In this document: piece after piece, positions 8,257 to 15,954 of the stretch
Layout of the letters: the number at the start of each line of letters is the position of its first letter
How positions within the stretch are numbered: position 1 is the first letter of the stretch
DNA from: Mucilaginibacter sp. L196
GTDB taxonomy: Bacteria; Bacteroidota; Bacteroidia; Sphingobacteriales; Sphingobacteriaceae
Length of the DNA stretch: 64,000 bases
Direction of reading: 5' to 3'
NCBI RefSeq assembly: GCF_009765905.1
Contig: NZ_LMUO01000019.1
Span: forward strand, 912,292 to 976,291
Made by a program: the position numbers and the translations under genes
The notes under the pieces: generated by a model
The model's input: only the letters and a program-made list of their open reading frames with translations
Databases searched by the model: none
What the model was told of the DNA's origin: nothing

Positions 8257-9438
8257 TTACTTAAAAGCCTCTTCGCCAGTAATATCCATCCCGGTAATCA
8301 GTAAATGAATATCATGTGTTCCTTCATACGTAATAACTGACTCAAGGTTCATCATATGCCTCATTATTGAGTATTCTCCGGTAATTCCCATACCACCCAG
8401 CATTTGTCTGGCCTCACGGGCAATATTTATGGCAACCTCAACACTATTCCGTTTCGCCATGGATATTTGAGCCGCGGTAGCGCGGTTCTCATTTTTCAAG
8501 GTGGCCAGTCGCCATACCAATAATTGTCCTTTGGTTATTTCGGTGATCATCTCGGCCAATTTCTTCTGCTGTAATTGGAAGGCCGCTATTGGCTTACCAA
8601 ATTGCATGCGTTGTTTGGAGTAACGCAGTGCAGTATCATAACAATCCATCGCCGCGCCAAGTGCGCCCCAGGCAATGCCATAACGGGCTTGGTTAAGGCA
8701 ACCCAGCGGGCCTTTAAGCCCCGACGCGTTAGGTAATAAATTTTCTTTAGGTACTTTAACATTATCAAACACCAACTCACCGGTAGCCGATGCCCGCAAC
8801 GACCATTTACCATGCGTTTCAGGAGTAGTAAAACCTTCCATACCACGCTCAACTATTAATCCTTTTATTTTGCCGGTTTCATCCTTGGCCCAAACCACAG
8901 CAATATCAGCAAATGGCGCATTAGAGATCCACATTTTGGCGCCGTTTAACAGGTAATGGTCGCCCATATCCTTAAAATTGGTGGTCATACCGCCGGGATC
9001 TGATCCATGGTCAGGTTCTGTCAACCCAAAACAACCAATCATTTTACCGGAAGCTAATTTGGGCAGATATTTCTTGCGCTGTTCCTCAGATCCATAAGTA
9101 TAAATCGGGTACATCACTAATGACCCCTGTACCGATGAAGTTGAACGTATACCGGAATCCCCACGCTCAATCTCCTGCATAATAATGCCATACGACATAT
9201 AATCCAACCCCGCGCCGCCATATTCAACAGGTATGGTCGGCCCAAAAGCACCGATCTCGGCCAATCCTTTTATTAATTGTTTAGGGAATTCTGCCTTTTG
9301 GGCGTACTCTTCAATTATGGGGGTTAATTCTTTTTTTACCCAATCCCTTACGGTTGATCGGATAAGTTTATGCTCATCGGTAAGTAGTTCATCTAATTGA
9401 TAATAATCAGGCGATTCAAAAAGGTCAGTTTTTGGCAT
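8257..9438 (-). CDS. Acyl-CoA dehydrogenase, glutaryl-CoA dehydrogenase-like
   Basis: A 393-residue FAD enzyme of the acyl-CoA dehydrogenase superfamily with the N-terminal helical, middle beta and C-terminal helical domains in order. Visible signatures are CFGLTEPDHGSDPGGM (flavin/substrate loop), KMWISNAPFADIAVVWAK and the C-terminal QMLGGMGITGEYSIMRH. The catalytic base is the Glu of ITYEGTHDIHLLITGMDITG, the arrangement found in glutaryl-CoA dehydrogenases, which oxidise and decarboxylate glutaryl-CoA in lysine/tryptophan breakdown. Other short-chain acyl-CoA substrates remain possible. It stands alone, divergent from folB, with no beta-oxidation genes nearby. No transmembrane or targeting signal. 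Confidence 0.9.
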   Translation of the reverse strand: MPKTDLFESPDYYQLDELLTDEHKLIRSTVRDWVKKELTPIIEEYAQKAEFPKQLIKGLAEIGAFGPTIPVEYGGAGLDYMSYGIIMQEIERGDSGIRSTSSVQGSLVMYPIYTYGSEEQRKKYLPKLASGKMIGCFGLTEPDHGSDPGGMTTNFKDMGDHYLLNGAKMWISNAPFADIAVVWAKDETGKIKGLIVERGMEGFTTPETHGKWSLRASATGELVFDNVKVPKENLLPNASGLKGPLGCLNQARYGIAWGALGAAMDCYDTALRYSKQRMQFGKPIAAFQLQQKKLAEMITEITKGQLLVWRLATLKNENRATAAQISMAKRNSVEVAINIAREARQMLGGMGITGEYSIMRHMMNLESVITYEGTHDIHLLITGMDITGEEAFK

Positions 9439-9494
9439 AGCATTATATTTGGTGCGGTAAAGCTAATGAAAGCAATTTAGATTGGGCAATTTGT

Positions 9495-9502
9495 TACATT
9501 TG
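9495..9502 (+). promoter_or_regulatory. Putative -7 element very close to the folB start
   Basis: TACATTTG matches TAnnTTTG but ends only 4 nt before the ATG at 9507. If real, transcription would start at or near the initiation codon and the folB message would be nearly leaderless. No matching -33 element is seen. Confidence 0.3.
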
Positions 9503-9506
9503 ATTT

Positions 9507-9857
9507 ATGGTTGAAATAAATTTAAACGGCGCTGAATTTTTCGCCTACCACGGCTATTATCCTGAAGAACAACTATTAGGAAGCAGGTTTTTGGTAGATA
9601 TATCGGTAAGTTTTTTATCCACAGCTAATCTTGCCGAAGATGAGCTCCTCAACACAGTAAACTACGAGCAACTATACAACATAGCCTGCGAAGAAATGAA
9701 AATCACCCGCAAGCTGATTGAAACCGTAGCGCAAGCCATTGCCGATACCATCAAACAAAAATATCCGTTTGTTAAAAATAGCAGGGTATCCGTACAAAAA
9801 ATAAATCCACCATTAAAGGGAAAAGTTGGTTATTCCAGTGTTGTTATTTTAGGTTGA
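9507..9857 (+). CDS. folB: Dihydroneopterin aldolase
   Basis: A 116-residue protein of the usual FolB length. It makes 6-hydroxymethyl-7,8-dihydropterin and glycolaldehyde from dihydroneopterin in folate synthesis, in the cytoplasm. The pterin-site residues are visible: the AYHGYYPEEQ loop (residues about 12-21, with the conserved Glu) and the catalytic Lys in VQKINPPLKGKVGYSSV near the C-terminus. FolB forms tetramers or octamers. It is followed after 17 bp by a GlcD-like oxidase in the same direction, so the two and the following mgtC-like gene may share a transcript although the functions are not related. Confidence 0.92.
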   Translation: MVEINLNGAEFFAYHGYYPEEQLLGSRFLVDISVSFLSTANLAEDELLNTVNYEQLYNIACEEMKITRKLIETVAQAIADTIKQKYPFVKNSRVSVQKINPPLKGKVGYSSVVILG

Positions 9858-9874
9858 TATAGAATTTTGCACTC

Positions 9875-11272
9875 ATGGCTTATCATAAAATAACTGCCGA
9901 TATTCTCCAAAAAATTGCCGCCATTGTAGGTAGTGATGCGGTTATTACCAATCACGATGATTTGGAAAAATATAGCCATGATGAAACAGAAGACCTCAGC
10001 TATTACCCTGAAGTAGTTGTAAAACCGCACTCTGCTGAAGAAATATCTCAACTATTAATTCTCTGTAATCAATATCTGATTCCCGTTACGCCAAGAGGAG
10101 CGGGTACAGGCCTAAGCGGTGGCGCGTTATCCGTTTTGGGTGGCTTGCTCATCTCAATGGAGTGCTTTAACCAAATTCTCAATGTCGATGAGCGCAACCT
10201 GCAAGCTACTGTTGAGCCCGGTGTAATTACCGAAGTATTTATGGATGCGGTTGCCGAGAAAGGTTTGTATTACCCTGTCGATCCTGCGAGTAAGGGCAGC
10301 TGTTTCATTGGCGGCAATGTGGCTCATGGTTCAGGCGGACCAAGAGTAGTTAAATATGGCACTATTCGCGAATATATTTTGAACCTCGAAGTAGTTTTAC
10401 CTTCCGGCGAAATTATATGGACAGGTGCCAATACCTTGAAATACGCATCCGGTTATAATTTAACCCAACTGATGATCGGTTCCGAAGGCACACTGGGCAT
10501 CGTCACCAAAATTGTCACCAAGCTTATTCCGCATCCAACAGCCGATGTTTTAATGCTGGCGCCATTCCGTACTAACGAAAGTGCTTGCGCCGCAGTAGCG
10601 GAAATATTTATGGCAGGGGTAGTGCCATCTGCGGTAGAGTATATGGAACGTAAATGCATTGAATGGGTGATTGAATACAGCGGCATTGTATTTGATTTGA
10701 AGGATGGGGATAACGCCTTCCTGCTGATTGAAGTAGATGGAACCGACAGGGATGTGATATTTTCCGAATGTGAAAAGATAAACCAAGTATTGGAAAAATT
10801 CGGTTGTAAGGATGTGCTATTTGCTGATACCGCCGCACAAAAAGCCAATCTGTGGAAGATTAGGCGCACCATAGGTGAGTCAGTGAAAATAAACTCCGTT
10901 TATAAAAAGGAAGATATGGTAGTCCCCCGTGCCGAGTTACCTGCATTGATAAAGGGAATTAAGCAGATAGGTGATAAGTTTGGATTTGATTCTGTTTGCT
11001 TTGGCCATGCTGGCGATGGTAATCTGCACTTAAATATAGTGCAGGGAAGCATGAATGCTAATGATTGGGTTAACGAATTGAATAAAGGTATCCGTGAAAT
11101 TTTCGAATTAACTGTATCTTTAGGTGGTACTATTTCAGGCGAACACGGCATTGGCCTCGTTCAAAGGGAATTTATGCCGATAAAATATACTGATGTGCAT
11201 TTCGCTTTATGGAAAGGTATAAAACAAGTGTTCGATAAAAATAATATATTAAACCCCGAAAAAATATTTTAA
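9875..11272 (+). CDS. FAD-linked 2-hydroxyacid oxidase, GlcD/D-lactate dehydrogenase-like
   Basis: A 465-residue flavoprotein of the VAO/PCMH family. The FAD-binding half carries TPRGAGTGLSGGALSVLGG (about residues 73-91) and SEGTLGIVTKIVTKL (about 203-217). The C-terminal cap carries CFGHAGDGNLHLNI and GGTISGEHGIGLVQREFM, the metal/substrate histidines shared with glycolate oxidase subunit GlcD, D-lactate dehydrogenase and D-2-hydroxyglutarate dehydrogenase. It should oxidise a D-2-hydroxyacid to the 2-oxoacid. No GlcE/GlcF partner or iron-sulfur domain is next to it, so it probably acts alone. The stop codon overlaps the start of the next gene by one base (TAATG), suggesting translational coupling. 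Confidence 0.88.
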   Translation: MAYHKITADILQKIAAIVGSDAVITNHDDLEKYSHDETEDLSYYPEVVVKPHSAEEISQLLILCNQYLIPVTPRGAGTGLSGGALSVLGGLLISMECFNQILNVDERNLQATVEPGVITEVFMDAVAEKGLYYPVDPASKGSCFIGGNVAHGSGGPRVVKYGTIREYILNLEVVLPSGEIIWTGANTLKYASGYNLTQLMIGSEGTLGIVTKIVTKLIPHPTADVLMLAPFRTNESACAAVAEIFMAGVVPSAVEYMERKCIEWVIEYSGIVFDLKDGDNAFLLIEVDGTDRDVIFSECEKINQVLEKFGCKDVLFADTAAQKANLWKIRRTIGESVKINSVYKKEDMVVPRAELPALIKGIKQIGDKFGFDSVCFGHAGDGNLHLNIVQGSMNANDWVNELNKGIREIFELTVSLGGTISGEHGIGLVQREFMPIKYTDVHFALWKGIKQVFDKNNILNPEKIF

Positions 11273-11904
11273 TGGGCCCAGCCGAATTTCATATTGCTAA
11301 TGAAGATCTTATAAAAATAGGTGTCGCTATTTTATGCGGCGGTATTTTAGGTATCGAGCGTCAGTATAAAAACAAAACCGCCGGATTCAGGACTATAATC
11401 CTCATCTGTCTTGGCTCAGCCATATTTACATTGATAGCGCAACGCGCGGGTTTAGGTGTAAACATCAACGTAATAACCGGTATAGGTTTTATAGGCGCAG
11501 GTGTTATTTTTAAGGATGATATTGCCGTAACAGGCTTAACAACCGCAGCCGTTATCTGGATCTCAGCAGCTATTGGTATGGCGGTAGGGGCTGGCGATTA
11601 CCTGCTCGGCATCATTTCATCGGTGATTACTATTTTCGTGCTAACAGTGTTTCACTTTCTGGAGAACTATCTGGATAAAATACACCACGACAGGTTATAT
11701 ACCATTATTTTTGATGATACAGAATATAGCCATTTACTCACTATGGAAGACCGGGCTAAAGCGCACAACCTCACAGTGCGGGTGATAAGGGTAAATAAGC
11801 AAAATGATAACTTACATGCAGCCGTAATGGTTACGGGGCATAAAAAACACATTAACAAGCTTAGTCAGGAGCTGCTAGTCACGCCTCACATCAAATCTTT
11901 TTAG
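11272..11904 (+). CDS. MgtC/SapB family inner-membrane protein
   Basis: A 210-residue protein. Residues about 13-135 form the hydrophobic MgtC domain with several transmembrane helices and the conserved segments GGILGIERQYKNKTAGFRT and GIGFIGAGVIFKDD, VTGLTTAAVIWISAAIG. The last 70 residues are a soluble ACT-like tail. MgtC proteins act in adaptation to low magnesium or in membrane physiology, in some cases by inhibiting the F-type ATPase; they are not proven Mg transporters. The ATG shares one base with the stop of the GlcD-like gene. The 3' end overlaps the convergent thioesterase gene by 4 bp. Confidence 0.88.
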   Translation: MGPAEFHIANEDLIKIGVAILCGGILGIERQYKNKTAGFRTIILICLGSAIFTLIAQRAGLGVNINVITGIGFIGAGVIFKDDIAVTGLTTAAVIWISAAIGMAVGAGDYLLGIISSVITIFVLTVFHFLENYLDKIHHDRLYTIIFDDTEYSHLLTMEDRAKAHNLTVRVIRVNKQNDNLHAAVMVTGHKKHINKLSQELLVTPHIKSF

Positions 11905-12347
11905 TGAGTATTGGATATTAATCCCGGCTCATCATAATCAATCATCCGTTGCCTTTGAGCCGCTGGTATGGTTACCGATTTATTTGCGGTGTAATCGTAA
12001 CTAATGCACACCGTTTTGCCAGTAGTGCAAATTTCTTCGCCTTCAGGGGTTATTTTTACCAATACATGCATTACATCAAAACTGCTGTTGCCTATGCGGG
12101 TAACCCGTACATAACAAGCAATTTCATCGTGCATTACAATAGGTTTCAAGTAGTTTATCTCTGATCGGCCTAAAATAACGCCGCTTTCATTCCAGTCCCA
12201 CTTGGCTACATCCTTCCAGTAGTGCGATCTCGCTATCTCAAAATAGGTTAAATAAACAGCATTGTTCACGTGCCCGTAAGCATCCATATCCGAAAAACGG
12301 ATAGCGATGGGTGTTTTGTACTTGTATTTTGAAATATTTTCAGCCAT
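11901..12347 (-). CDS. Acyl-CoA thioesterase, hotdog fold (4HBT family)
   Basis: A 148-residue protein taken from the Met beginning MAENISKYKYKTPIAIRFSDMDAYGHVNNAVYL; the open frame extends 30 codons further upstream, but that part looks non-coding and the family begins here. The catalytic motif is FSDMDAYGHVNNAVYLTYFE, as in 4-hydroxybenzoyl-CoA thioesterase/YbgC/FadM-type enzymes, with the Asp acting as nucleophile or base. The protein should hydrolyse short or aromatic acyl-CoA thioesters in the cytoplasm. It converges on the mgtC-like gene and stands opposite the hsp20 gene. Specificity unknown. Confidence 0.87.
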   Translation of the reverse strand: MAENISKYKYKTPIAIRFSDMDAYGHVNNAVYLTYFEIARSHYWKDVAKWDWNESGVILGRSEINYLKPIVMHDEIACYVRVTRIGNSSFDVMHVLVKITPEGEEICTTGKTVCISYDYTANKSVTIPAAQRQRMIDYDEPGLISNTH

Positions 12348-12467
12348 AGGTGTCAAAAAGTCTGTAAGAAATAGGTTTTGGCGGTCATAATGTCTGTATA
12401 AGTAGCTTTTTAAGGCATTGGTACAACAGTTGACCAATCACTTACGAAAGTAATAAAAACAAAACTT

Positions 12468-12474
12468 TAGGAGG
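12468..12474 (+). promoter_or_regulatory. Strong Shine-Dalgarno before the Hsp20 gene
   Basis: TAGGAGG lies 8 nt before the ATG at 12483. It is an exact anti-16S match, rare in this phylum, and suggests very efficient translation of the chaperone gene. Confidence 0.7.
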
Positions 12475-12482
12475 ATATAAAA

Positions 12483-12920
12483 ATGACTTTAGTGAAATTT
12501 GGAAACGGACAAAAAAATTACCCGGTGAACCCATTCTTTAATGATGTGTTCGATAGTATTTTAAACGACACATTTATAGGTGATAAATTAGTATCACGCG
12601 TACCGGCAGTAAACATCGCCGAGAACGAGAATGAGTTTCATATTGAATTAGCCGCTCCCGGCTTAAAAAAGGAAGATTTTAAAATCAACTTAGATAAAAA
12701 CGTATTAAGCGTATCTGCCGATAAAAAAGTAGAAAATGTTGAAGGAACAAAATTCAGCAAACGCGAATATAACTACACTTCATTCACAAGGTCATTCACC
12801 TTGCCTGAAACCGTAGACCACTCAAAAATTGATGCCGAATATATCGATGGCGTATTAAAATTAACAGTGGCAAAAAGAGAAGAAGCTAAATTTCAAAGCA
12901 GAGAAATAGCTATAAAATAA
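12483..12920 (+). CDS. Hsp20/alpha-crystallin small heat-shock protein
   Basis: A 145-residue small heat-shock protein. The alpha-crystallin domain spans about residues 40-135: VPAVNIAENENEFHIELAAPG, the FKINLDKNVLSVSADK strand, FTRSFTLPETVDHSKIDAEYIDGVLKLTVAK, and a C-terminal IAIK tail of the I-x-I type that docks on neighbouring subunits. It acts as an ATP-independent holdase that binds unfolding proteins in large oligomers. It is a single gene with a perfect Shine-Dalgarno and a strong terminator. No CIRCE element is visible; in Bacteroidota such genes may be under an alternative sigma factor. Confidence 0.93.
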   Translation: MTLVKFGNGQKNYPVNPFFNDVFDSILNDTFIGDKLVSRVPAVNIAENENEFHIELAAPGLKKEDFKINLDKNVLSVSADKKVENVEGTKFSKREYNYTSFTRSFTLPETVDHSKIDAEYIDGVLKLTVAKREEAKFQSREIAIK

Positions 12921-12962
12921 TAAGGTTTTGTTTTCATAATAAGTGGTTTAGTTTGATAGAGA

Positions 12963-12992
12963 AGGCCGCTCCGCAAGGGGCGGTCTTTTTTT
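12963..12992 (+). terminator. Terminator of the Hsp20 gene
   Basis: A 9-bp stem, GGCCGCTCC with GGGGCGGTC (two G-T pairs), a GCAA tetraloop and seven T residues. It lies about 43 bp after the stop codon. Confidence 0.88.
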
Positions 12993-13078
12993 AGCCCCAC
13001 CCAAACCCTCCCCGGTAGGGAGGGCTTAATTTTTTTTCAAGTCTCCCCTCCAGGGGGAGATTTAGAGGGGGCTGGCTA
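12993..13078. repeat. Palindromic C/G-rich repeat abutting the yajQ stop codon
   Basis: Two nested hairpins, CCCTCCC/GGGAGGG (13006-13024) and TCTCCCC/GGGGAGA (13042-13060), are flanked by AGCCCC and GGGGGCT ends that can also pair. The element ends immediately beside the yajQ stop codon (13079-13081). It looks like the C-rich REP-type elements common in Bacteroidota genomes, and a related element lies at 47247-47341. It may be a 3'-end stabiliser or terminator for yajQ. Confidence 0.65.
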
Positions 13079-13573
13079 CTAGTTCCTCATATTAATATAC
13101 TGCAAAGGCTGCCCAAAATTATCACTCCTGCAAAGACTAATAACCGCCTGCAGATCATCAATTTTCTTAGCCTGTACACGTATCTGATCATCCATTATAG
13201 ATGCCTGTACCTTTAAACCGCTGTCTTTTATCTTCTTAATGACCTTTTTAGCCGCTTCTTTATCAATACCCTCTTTGATCTTGATCTCCTTGCGGATCAT
13301 ATTTCCAGATGCCGCTTGCTGGTTGCCATCTAAATCCAATGCATTCGGATCAAGCTGCTGTTTAACCATGCGACTGATGATCGCATCCTGAATAGCTTTC
13401 AGGCGCATATCACTCTCCGTAAGCACGGTAATTACATTAGTTTTTTTATCAAGGTCGATGGTGCTTTTCGAGTCGTTAAAATCATAACGGTTCAATATTT
13501 CTTTTTTGGCTATGTTGATAGCATTATCAAGCGTTTGGCCGTCAATCTTGCTTACAATATCAAAAGTTGGCAT
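13079..13573 (-). CDS. yajQ: YajQ-family nucleotide/c-di-GMP-binding protein
   Basis: A 164-residue protein of the normal YajQ length, starting MPTFDIVSKIDGQTLDNAIN and containing YDFNDSKSTIDLDKKTNVITVLTESD, KKVIKKIKDSGLKVQASIMDDQIRVQAKKIDDLQ and a C-terminal FGQPLQYINMRN, all conserved in the family. YajQ folds as two ferredoxin-like halves; in Xanthomonas and Pseudomonas homologues it binds cyclic di-GMP and acts with a transcription factor, and in others it binds nucleotides or tRNA. The role in this organism is not established. A -7 match lies at 13596-13603 on the minus strand. Confidence 0.92.
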   Translation of the reverse strand: MPTFDIVSKIDGQTLDNAINIAKKEILNRYDFNDSKSTIDLDKKTNVITVLTESDMRLKAIQDAIISRMVKQQLDPNALDLDGNQQAASGNMIRKEIKIKEGIDKEAAKKVIKKIKDSGLKVQASIMDDQIRVQAKKIDDLQAVISLCRSDNFGQPLQYINMRN

Positions 13574-13902
13574 AATGGTTTATTTGTTAACTAAACAAAA
13601 TTAGCAAAAACTACGTCAATCGCTATTGTAAAAGCACAACCAAAATTTTCCTAAAGTCGGCATCAGGACTGATCCGGCAACCACAGGCCCAGCCAAAGCA
13701 CTACCGCTCATAGGATCAGAACGCAGCCGGGAGTTTTCTTTGTTACTTTCTTTTGCGGAAAAAGAAAGTAAATGCAGTTCATTATAAACATGCAAGTAAT
13801 TTCTTTGTACCTTAAAAACACTTAACATAGCAAGAAGTTAATATTAAGTTAACAAATAAATAAGCAGCTTTGTAAAATCGCGCCCATAAAGCCGGTAATA
13901 AT
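13574..13902. other. Divergent intergenic region between yajQ and ppk
   Basis: About 330 bp. It holds the putative yajQ -7 element (TAATTTTG on the minus strand, 13596-13603), one copy of a dispersed hairpin repeat (13637-13769), AT-rich DNA, and a near-match -7 (CAGCTTTG) about 30 bp before ppk. No credible gene is present; the short minus-strand frame through the repeat is not conserved against the second copy. Confidence 0.6.
13637..13769. repeat. Dispersed hairpin repeat, copy 1
   Basis: A 133-bp copy of a repeat also found at 21920-22066. Both start with CAACCAAAA and end in a nearly identical core (13723-13769 against 22019-22066, differing by one indel). The core ends in a perfect 9-bp hairpin, ACTTTCTTT/AAAGAAAGT. 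The middle part is diverged but keeps CCGGCAACCACA-like and GGCATC-like words. Confidence 0.75.
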
Positions 13903-15951
13903 ATGGATATTAAACACATACCTCTAATTAACAGGGAAATAAGCTGGCTTTATTTTAACGACCGGGTTTTGCAGGAAGCTGCCGACCCAACCGTCCCGCT
14001 GATTGAACGGATCAAGTTTTTAGCCATATTCTCTTCAAACCTCGATGAATTTTATCGTGTCAGGGTAGCAACACTTAGTCGCCTAGCTAACCTGAACGAG
14101 AAAGCGAAAGAGATTTTAGGATATAACCCTAAAAAGATCCTCAATCAGATAAAAACCATCGTAGTAAGGCAGGAGCGAAAGTTCAATAACCTGTACGAAA
14201 ACATCATTGTAAAGCAGCTTGCCGAAGAAAAGATATTTATATTAAACGATACCCAGCTTAACGTATCACGTGGTGAGTTCGTTAAAAAATATTTCAGGGA
14301 AAAGCTGTTGCCCATGCTGGTACCCATCATGCTGGATGAAGGCAGACCATTACCTGAGTTACGCGACCGTGCTGTTTATTTCTACGTTAAGCTGGTCAAT
14401 AAAAAAAAGGTAAGGTATGCGCTGATAGAAATACCGGATAACCTTTCCAGATTTATTGTACTGCCCGAAACTAATAATTTAAAATTTCTTATTTTATTGG
14501 ATGACGTGTTGAGGTATAGCCTCGAAGACATCTTCTTCATTTTTGAGCACGATAGTATTTCAGCCTATTCCATCCAGCTTACCCGTGATGCGGAGCTTGA
14601 CCTGGATAAGGAAGTAAGCGGCAAATTCATCGATTCATTAGCTAAAAGCTTGCAAAAACGCCGAAAGGGTAAGCCCATGCGTTTGCTGTATGATACCGAA
14701 ATGCCACTGGATATGCTTAAAAACCTGGTGCAAAAAATGGGACTGCATGGCGAAAGCCTCATACCGGGTAACCGCTACCATAATTTTAAGGACTTTATCA
14801 AATTCCCTAACATTGGTCGGCCGGAGTTGGAATATCAGAAATACCTGCCGCTACCTGTTAATGGATTATCCTTTGGTAAAAGTTTAATGAGCATGATTGC
14901 CAAAAAGGATTATCTTATTAGTAGCCCATACCAATCCTACGATTACGTAATCCACTTCCTGCGCGAAGCCGCCATCGACCCAAAAGTAGTAGAAATAAGT
15001 ATCGCGGTTTATCGCCTCGCATCAAATTCAAGAGTAATACACGCTTTGATCAATGCCGCTAAAAACGGTAAAAAAGTAAATTGCCTGGTAGAACTAAGGG
15101 CCAGGTTTGATGAGCAAAATAACATCGGCTGGAGCCGCCAGTTAGAAGATGAAGGTGTGAATGTGATGTACGGTATCGAAAACTATAAAGTGCATTCAAA
15201 AATATGCCTGGTTAAGCGTATGGAGAAAGGCAAGGCCGCCTATTATTCCTGCTTATCTACCGGGAACTTTAACGAAAAAACAGCGGTAATGTATGCCGAT
15301 CATACCTTACTCACTGCCGATAAAAGGTTAACCGGTGATCTGGTAAAAGTATTCAAGGCTTTAAGTAGAGGCATTTTAGCCGAAGGATTAAAACATTTAA
15401 TCGTTTCGCCAATAGATTCAAGGCCTGCGATCTATAGATTGATCGACAACGAAATGAAAAATGCAAAGGCCGGCAAAGAAGCCTACATGATATTTAAAAT
15501 GAATAGCCTGGCCGATGAGCAAATGATTGCCAAGCTGTACCAGGCAAATAACGCCGGCGTAAAAATAAAACTGATAGTACGTGGTATGTGCTGCCTGATA
15601 CCGGGCATCAAAGGCTACAGCGAAAATATTGAAGTAATCAGTATTGTAGATAAATATCTGGAGCATGCCCGTGTGCATATTTATTGCAATGATGGCAAAG
15701 AGCTGCTATTCCTTACCTCGGCTGATTTCATGACCCGTAATATTGATAACAGGGTAGAGGTTGGCTTCCCGATTTATGATGAAAACTTGCGTAAAGAAGT
15801 TAAGGAAATTATCAACATACAACTAAGCGACAACACCAAAGCGCGCGAAATAAACAGCCACAATACCAACAAATACCACAAAACAAAAAGCGAAATACCG
15901 AGCAGGGCACAAATAGATATTTACAACTACCTAAAAAATAAAACCAAATAA
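13903..15951 (+). CDS. ppk1: Polyphosphate kinase 1
   Basis: A 682-residue PPK1 of the usual length, with the N-terminal domain (INREISWLYFNDRVLQEA), head domain, and two phospholipase-D-like C-terminal domains. The autophosphorylated histidine is in YKVHSKICLVKR and the second catalytic histidine in ARVHIYCNDGKELLFLTSADFMTRNIDNRVEV. It reversibly makes polyphosphate from ATP, usually membrane-associated. The next gene, ppx, follows after only 3 bp, so synthesis and degradation are encoded together. The ATG fits the family start MDIKHIPLINREISWL. A dispersed repeat occupies the upstream region. Confidence 0.95.
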   Translation: MDIKHIPLINREISWLYFNDRVLQEAADPTVPLIERIKFLAIFSSNLDEFYRVRVATLSRLANLNEKAKEILGYNPKKILNQIKTIVVRQERKFNNLYENIIVKQLAEEKIFILNDTQLNVSRGEFVKKYFREKLLPMLVPIMLDEGRPLPELRDRAVYFYVKLVNKKKVRYALIEIPDNLSRFIVLPETNNLKFLILLDDVLRYSLEDIFFIFEHDSISAYSIQLTRDAELDLDKEVSGKFIDSLAKSLQKRRKGKPMRLLYDTEMPLDMLKNLVQKMGLHGESLIPGNRYHNFKDFIKFPNIGRPELEYQKYLPLPVNGLSFGKSLMSMIAKKDYLISSPYQSYDYVIHFLREAAIDPKVVEISIAVYRLASNSRVIHALINAAKNGKKVNCLVELRARFDEQNNIGWSRQLEDEGVNVMYGIENYKVHSKICLVKRMEKGKAAYYSCLSTGNFNEKTAVMYADHTLLTADKRLTGDLVKVFKALSRGILAEGLKHLIVSPIDSRPAIYRLIDNEMKNAKAGKEAYMIFKMNSLADEQMIAKLYQANNAGVKIKLIVRGMCCLIPGIKGYSENIEVISIVDKYLEHARVHIYCNDGKELLFLTSADFMTRNIDNRVEVGFPIYDENLRKEVKEIINIQLSDNTKAREINSHNTNKYHKTKSEIPSRAQIDIYNYLKNKTK

Positions 15952-15954
15952 AAA

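Noticed and set aside
12348..12437. Upstream extension of the thioesterase gene.
   Set aside because: The hotdog fold begins after the Met at 12347 and the extension is Cys/Tyr-rich with no family counterpart.
13616..13828. Minus-strand frame through dispersed repeat copy 1 (and 21916-22122 through copy 2) as small proteins sharing LSFSAKESN.
   Set aside because: One indel puts the conserved DNA in different frames after KESN; conservation is of nucleotides and hairpin, not of a protein.
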